Assembly: GCA_002358965.1 (NCBI GenBank)
Contig: DEPW01000153.1
Location: 1 to 10,220, forward strand
Source: Bacteroidales bacterium UBA3382
GTDB lineage: Bacteria > Bacteroidota > Bacteroidia > Bacteroidales > UBA932
Direction of reading: 5' to 3'
Length of the DNA: 10,220 bases
This document shows, piece after piece, positions 6,970-10,220 of this stretch; position 1 is the first letter of the stretch, and each line of letters opens with the position of its first letter. The notes below the pieces were generated by a model that saw nothing but the letters and a program-made list of their open reading frames with translations, had not been told where the DNA came from and did no database searches. Made by a program: the position numbers and the translations under genes.

Positions 6970-7814
6970 CGGAACCTGAGGCTCAGGAATTGATAAATCA
7001 GTTTGGCCGCAAGGAAATCCGGGGCTTTGTTGATACTGTTAGGGCAGAGTTCGACTACGTCCAGGCCTATTATGTTGTGGTTCTCGTTGATGAGGGTGAG
7101 CAGGTCGAGGACTTCCCTGTAATACAGGCCGTCAGGCTCGGGAGTTCCGGTGGAAGGCATTATCGAAGGGTCGAATACATCCAGGTCGATGGTTATGTAT
7201 ACGTCGTTTTCGAGCAGGGACGATACCCGGTCGATCCATTCGTCGTCATAACGGAGTTCATGGGCATGGAAAATCCTTTCCGGTATTATGTTGTCGTACT
7301 CTTCTGAAGCGGAGCTGCGGATGCCTACCTGCACTATCGATGTGGCCGATTCCTTCGCCCTTGCCATCACGCATGCATGGTTGTGTGACGAGCCCTCGTA
7401 TTCGCTGCGCATGTCGGAGTGCGCGTCCAGCTGGAGCACCGAAAACCTTTCATAACGTTTTGCAAAGGCCCTGAACGCTCCGATGCTTACCGAATGCTCG
7501 CCGCCTATGAGTACGGGGAATTTTCCGTCATCGAGGAGTTTGCCGACACGTTTTTCAACCTCTGCCGACATGGCTTCCGGAGAAGATGCTTCAGTAACAG
7601 GCTCTACGGTAGCTATGCCTTTGGTGTATACCTCCGAATCCGTTTCTATATCATAGAGTTCCATATTGGCGGAGGCTTCGAGCAAGGCTTCCGGCCCTTT
7701 GTCCGCTCCTTTAATCCATGTGCTTGTTCCGTCGTATGGTACCGGAAGTACGGCTATGGCCGCTCCGGAATAGTCTGAAAATTCGTTTTCAAGTCCTCCG
7801 TAAATCGTTTTCAT
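6966..7814 (-). CDS. speB: agmatinase (ureohydrolase family)
   Basis: Expected to hydrolyse agmatine to putrescine and urea with a two-manganese centre, in the cytosol. With the start at 7814 it has 282 residues, close to the family's usual 285-305. Metal ligands are all visible: His107 in GGEHSVSIG, Asp130/His132/Asp134 in LDAHSDMR, and Asp210/Asp212 in TIDLDVFDP. SHNHACVMAR (143-152), VGIRS and the closing GLDVVELCP (250-258) are typical of agmatinases. An ATG 12 codons upstream (7850) is also in frame, but 7814 is preferred because GGAGAC lies six bases before it and the protein then starts directly at the family's N-terminus. The gene opens a two-gene operon with the TPR-HTH regulator, and a divergent promoter region separates it from the transporter. 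Other ureohydrolases (guanidinobutyrase, formiminoglutamase, arginase) share these motifs, but the nearby arginine decarboxylase favours agmatine. Confidence 0.9.
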   Translation of the reverse strand: MKTIYGGLENEFSDYSGAAIAVLPVPYDGTSTWIKGADKGPEALLEASANMELYDIETDSEVYTKGIATVEPVTEASSPEAMSAEVEKRVGKLLDDGKFPVLIGGEHSVSIGAFRAFAKRYERFSVLQLDAHSDMRSEYEGSSHNHACVMARAKESATSIVQVGIRSSASEEYDNIIPERIFHAHELRYDDEWIDRVSSLLENDVYITIDLDVFDPSIMPSTGTPEPDGLYYREVLDLLTLINENHNIIGLDVVELCPNSINKAPDFLAAKLIYQFLSLRFR

Positions 7815-7820
7815 CTTTTT

Positions 7821-7826
7821 GTCTCC
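7821..7826 (-). promoter_or_regulatory. ribosome binding site deciding the speB start
   Basis: GGAGAC on the minus strand lies six bases before the ATG at 7814. No comparable site precedes the alternative ATG at 7850. This supports the shorter, 282-residue agmatinase. Confidence 0.6.
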
Positions 7827-7847
7827 AATAATTTTACGCGAAGTTAG

Positions 7848-7879
7848 CAAAGAGACTGATTTTATCCATATCTTTACAA
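7848..7879 (-). promoter_or_regulatory. candidate promoter of the speB-regulator operon
   Basis: On the minus strand a TTG (complement of 7877-7879) is followed after 21 bases by TCTCTTTG (complement of 7848-7855), matching five of the six fixed positions of TAnnTTTG. Transcription would begin near 7842, giving a short leader before the ATG at 7814. If real, this also argues against the ATG at 7850, which would lie upstream of the transcription start. Confidence 0.4.
7869..7876 (+). promoter_or_regulatory. possible -7 box for the transporter gene
   Basis: TATCTTTA matches TAnnTTTG except for the last base and lies 33 bases before the transporter ATG. The upstream partner would be a TTA (7844-7846) at a 22-base spacing, so the match is poor. 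It overlaps the speB promoter candidate on the other strand, as expected for a compact divergent promoter region. Confidence 0.22.
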
Positions 7880-7887
7880 GAAAATAT

Positions 7888-7896
7888 AGGAGGAGA
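7888..7896 (+). promoter_or_regulatory. Shine-Dalgarno site of the transporter gene
   Basis: AGGAGGAGA is an unusually good Shine-Dalgarno match for this window, 12 bases before the ATG at 7909. The spacing is slightly long. It decides in favour of 7909 over an in-frame ATG at 7819, which would add a 30-residue highly basic extension lying across the speB leader. Confidence 0.55.
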
Positions 7897-7908
7897 CATC
7901 TTTATAAT

Positions 7909-9525
7909 ATGGGCGGCTTTTTGAAAAAATTGAAAATTCCGAATACGTATGTAATAATATTTTCCATCATTATCCTGTGTGCCGTCGCCACATGGTTCGT
8001 GCCGGGAGGCGAATATGTGGAGTCTGTCGCCCCGGACGGTAGCGAGATGCTGGAGTTCCGTGAAATCCAGTCCGTTCCGCAGACCTGGCAGGTGTTTTCG
8101 GCCCTTTTTACAGGTTTTACGGGGCAGGCCGGAATAATAGTCTTCGTGCTTATCATAGGCGGAGCCTTTTGGGTGGTTAACAGCACCAGGGCCGTGGACG
8201 GAGGCATAATGGGGTTTATCGGTTTCGCCAGAGGACTGGAAAAATATGCGTTTTTCAGGAAAATAGGTGTGGGCAATATAGTGATTGTGTTGATTATGCT
8301 GCTCTTCGGCGTATTCGGTGCAGTCTTCGGGATGAGCGAGGAGACTATCGCCTTCATCGTGATAGTCGTACCTCTCGCGATATCGCTCGGTTACGATTCG
8401 ATAGTAGGGGTCTGCATGGTATATCTCGCTGCTCATGTCGGTTTTGCCGGTGCGATGCTCAATCCTTTCACCATAGGCATAGCGCAGGATATGGCAGGTC
8501 TGCCTCTGTTTTCGGGAATAGAGTACCGGACATTCTGCTGGGTCGTGCTCATGGTCTTTGCGATAGCCTTTGTGCTTTGGTATGCCGCCCGTGTGAAGAA
8601 ACAGCCTTCGCGTTCGATAATGTATGAGGCGGACAGCTACTGGAGGGAAAGGTGCAATGGAAATGTCGCTTCGGACGGGGCGGGTGAGGTCCGGGAAAGC
8701 AGGGCCGGATTCCGTGCCTGGGCGGTGTTCGCCCTCATTCTGGTTTCCGTACTGCTGTTTTCAGCCTTTTACGCGCATTCGTGTACGATTACCATCGGAG
8801 AAGCCGAATATCATGCCCCGTGGCTGATGTGGGTTGCTGCCGGCCTGTTTGCCATATCTTCGGTATTTGCCTTGAAGGCTTCCTCCAGGGCATTCATACT
8901 GAATCTTCTCGGTTTCACCATCGTGTTTCTCGTGATAGGAGTGATGGGTTATGGTTGGTATATAACAGAAATATCCGCCCTGTTTTTAGCTTTGGCCATA
9001 GCATCGGGATTCTCGGCCGGCTATTCGCCGGACAATATAGTAAAGGAATTCATGTCGGGAGCGAAAGACATATTTTCCGCGGCCCTTGTCATCGGACTTG
9101 CCGCAGGAATAATAGCGATATTGGAAGACGGGCGCATAATCGATACCGTGCTGCATTCCCTTGAGGAAGGGCTTGACGGTTCGGGCAAGACAGGTGCCCT
9201 CGCTTCGATGTACGGCATACAGGCCGTTATCAATCTGGCGATTCCGTCCGCTTCGGCTAAAGCGGCCCTTACCATGCCGATAATGGCCCCGTTCGCGGAT
9301 CTCATAGGCCTGTCAAGGCAGGCAACGGTGCTCGCATTCCAGTTCGGAGACGGTTTTACCAATATGATAACGCCTTGTTCCGGAGTGTTGCTTGCTGCCC
9401 TTTCCGTTGCCCGTATTCCTTACGCCAAGTGGTTCAGATGGGTGTGGAAATTCATCCTCGTGCTTCTTGCGATAGGTTTCCTCCTCCTGCTCCCTCCGCT
9501 TTTCATGTCGCTTCCGGGGTTTTAA
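7909..9525 (+). CDS. yfcC: YfcC-family (DcuC superfamily) membrane transporter
   Basis: A 538-residue inner-membrane protein with about 12 hydrophobic spans (for example near 13-31, 73-91, 121-142, 164-186, 207-226, 270-289, 304-321, 327-345, 352-370, 386-405 and 508-530). The opening IPNTYVIIF and VATWFVPGGEY, the VFGAVFGMSEETIAFI stretch (134-150) and especially INLAIPSASAKAALTMPIMA (441-460) with LAFQFGDGFTNMITP (475-489) are signatures of the YfcC group. Members are annotated as C4-dicarboxylate or basic amino acid (arginine/ornithine-type) antiporters, but few have been tested. A hydrophilic cytoplasmic loop (about 228-268) splits the protein. The gene is divergent from speB across 94 bases. 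By context it could move arginine, agmatine, ornithine or putrescine; dicarboxylates or peptide-like substrates remain possible. The longer start at 7819 is rejected because the extension is non-hydrophobic and the strong ribosome site lies before 7909. Confidence 0.87.
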   Translation: MGGFLKKLKIPNTYVIIFSIIILCAVATWFVPGGEYVESVAPDGSEMLEFREIQSVPQTWQVFSALFTGFTGQAGIIVFVLIIGGAFWVVNSTRAVDGGIMGFIGFARGLEKYAFFRKIGVGNIVIVLIMLLFGVFGAVFGMSEETIAFIVIVVPLAISLGYDSIVGVCMVYLAAHVGFAGAMLNPFTIGIAQDMAGLPLFSGIEYRTFCWVVLMVFAIAFVLWYAARVKKQPSRSIMYEADSYWRERCNGNVASDGAGEVRESRAGFRAWAVFALILVSVLLFSAFYAHSCTITIGEAEYHAPWLMWVAAGLFAISSVFALKASSRAFILNLLGFTIVFLVIGVMGYGWYITEISALFLALAIASGFSAGYSPDNIVKEFMSGAKDIFSAALVIGLAAGIIAILEDGRIIDTVLHSLEEGLDGSGKTGALASMYGIQAVINLAIPSASAKAALTMPIMAPFADLIGLSRQATVLAFQFGDGFTNMITPCSGVLLAALSVARIPYAKWFRWVWKFILVLLAIGFLLLLPPLFMSLPGF

Positions 9526-9575
9526 AACTGCCCTGAAAGTCGGGAAAACCGGCAGGCATCCTTAGAAGCTGTTTC

Positions 9576-10220
9576 TTATTTCCAGATGTCTGCCCTGAGT
9601 TTGTGCCTGCGGTATGTAGCCCCGTCGATTTCGGAAGCCACGTAGCCGGCGATATTGCTCTTGACTGCGGCGAAGAGGCATTCGTTGGTTATTTCTATCC
9701 TCCCCACGTCCTTTTTGTTGGCGCCGCATTCTTTCATGATGTCGATTATTAGCCTCGGAGTGACCTTGTGCTTGTATCCGAGATTAACGCGCACCCAGCT
9801 GAAGCCGTCCTCGCATTTTCCAAGCTCGAAGTTCTTCTCTTTCTGCTTTCTCGATTCCCTTCTGCCCCTTCCGCGATCTTTGCCCGTATCCTCGTCTTTT
9901 CTTATCGAAGATTTTTTGCCTTCCGGCTTGTCGGTAATGTTTATGTCCTTGGCCTTGCGGTAGTAGTCGAAGAAACGGTTGAATTCGTATGAGAGCATTT
10001 TTTCAATCAGTTCTTCCTTAGGAATCTCGCTCCACTGTTCGTTGATGAGCTGCTGGAAACTGTAGAGGTCCTTGCGCACTTCCACTGCATTGATTCCGTT
10101 TATGAGGTGGAGGAGCTGCTTTTCGCAGATTTCCCTTGCGCTCGGGATAGGGAGTCTTGTGAATTCTTTCTTGATTACCTGCTCGATACGGCGGAGCTTG
10201 CCTTTCTCCCTCTGGTTTAT
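9576..10220 (-). CDS. DEAD-box RNA helicase, C-terminal part (5' end outside window)
   Basis: An ATP-dependent RNA helicase of the DeaD/CsdA-DbpA type, acting in ribosome assembly or RNA turnover. The frame stays open to base 10220; a GTG at 10085 is only an internal valine, and 45 more codons precede it (starting INQREKGKLRRIEQVIKKEF), which match the end of the second RecA domain just after the usual GRTGR region. The visible 214 residues continue with a helical stretch, a charged linker (about 90-130, containing GRGRRESRKQKEK) and a C-terminal DbpA-type RNA-binding domain (about 130-212) with FSWVRVNLGYKHKVTPRLII, DVGRIEI and a final RRHKLRADIWK. The ATPase motifs lie outside the window, so the call rests on the C-terminal half. 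It converges with the transporter gene; the 50-base gap contains no convincing terminator. Confidence 0.87.
   Translation of the reverse strand: MNQREKGKLRRIEQVIKKEFTRLPIPSAREICEKQLLHLINGINAVEVRKDLYSFQQLINEQWSEIPKEELIEKMLSYEFNRFFDYYRKAKDINITDKPEGKKSSIRKDEDTGKDRGRGRRESRKQKEKNFELGKCEDGFSWVRVNLGYKHKVTPRLIIDIMKECGANKKDVGRIEITNECLFAAVKSNIAGYVASEIDGATYRRHKLRADIWK

Noticed and set aside
7834..8436. A 200-codon minus-strand frame over the transporter's N-terminal half
   Set aside because: The plus-strand frame has clear membrane spans and family motifs. The antisense translation is His/Tyr-rich with no domain, and its only upstream context is the coding sequence itself.
9526..9575. Possible hairpin between the transporter and helicase genes (CTGC ... 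GCAG with an inner CGG/CCG)
   Set aside because: The stem is short and interrupted by a nine-base bulge, and no T run follows on either strand, so it is not supported as a terminator.
10083..10085. GTG as start of a short 169-residue protein
   Set aside because: The frame continues upstream to the window edge with helicase-like sequence, so the GTG is an internal valine codon.

Overview
The window reads as a piece of a Bacteroidales-type (Bacteroidota) chromosome. The signs are lipoprotein signals followed by an acidic stretch, a BACON-like domain in a surface-type lipoprotein, a TPR/single-membrane-span/HTH regulator of a kind typical of this phylum, promoter-like sites resembling the Bacteroidota TTG / TAnnTTTG pattern, very AT-rich gaps between moderate-GC genes, and mostly weak Shine-Dalgarno sequences. 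No RNA gene, insertion sequence, integrase, CRISPR array or toxin-antitoxin pair was recognised, so it looks like ordinary chromosome with one lineage-specific gene (the repeat lipoprotein).

Layout. (1) 1-714, +: 3' part of a UDP-glucose 6-dehydrogenase. (2) 764-2656, +: complete biosynthetic arginine decarboxylase SpeA. (3) 2657-2874: a convergent gap with one probable terminator per strand. (4) 2875-5124, -: a 749-residue lipoprotein with a BACON-like domain and four tandem modules, the last two near copies at a strict 153-residue period. (5) 5125-5289: AT-rich gap with a promoter candidate for the lipoprotein. (6) 5290-6969, -: a signal peptide/TPR/membrane span/coiled-coil/LuxR-like HTH regulator. 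(7) 6966-7814, -: agmatinase-family SpeB, whose stop overlaps the regulator's start (ATGA). (8) 7815-7908: divergent promoter region. (9) 7909-9525, +: YfcC/DcuC-superfamily transporter, 538 residues. (10) 9576 to beyond 10220, -: C-terminal part of a DEAD-box RNA helicase with a DbpA-type RNA-binding domain.

How the genes may work together. SpeA makes agmatine from arginine, and an agmatinase would split agmatine into putrescine and urea, so two consecutive polyamine steps lie within 5.2 kb, though on opposite strands and not in one operon. The agmatinase is translationally coupled to a membrane-spanning regulator and is divergent from a transporter of a family often annotated as basic amino acid antiporters. 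This suggests, but does not prove, a regulated arginine/agmatine/putrescine neighbourhood. The lipoprotein between the two halves has no evident link to polyamines and is the least explained gene here.
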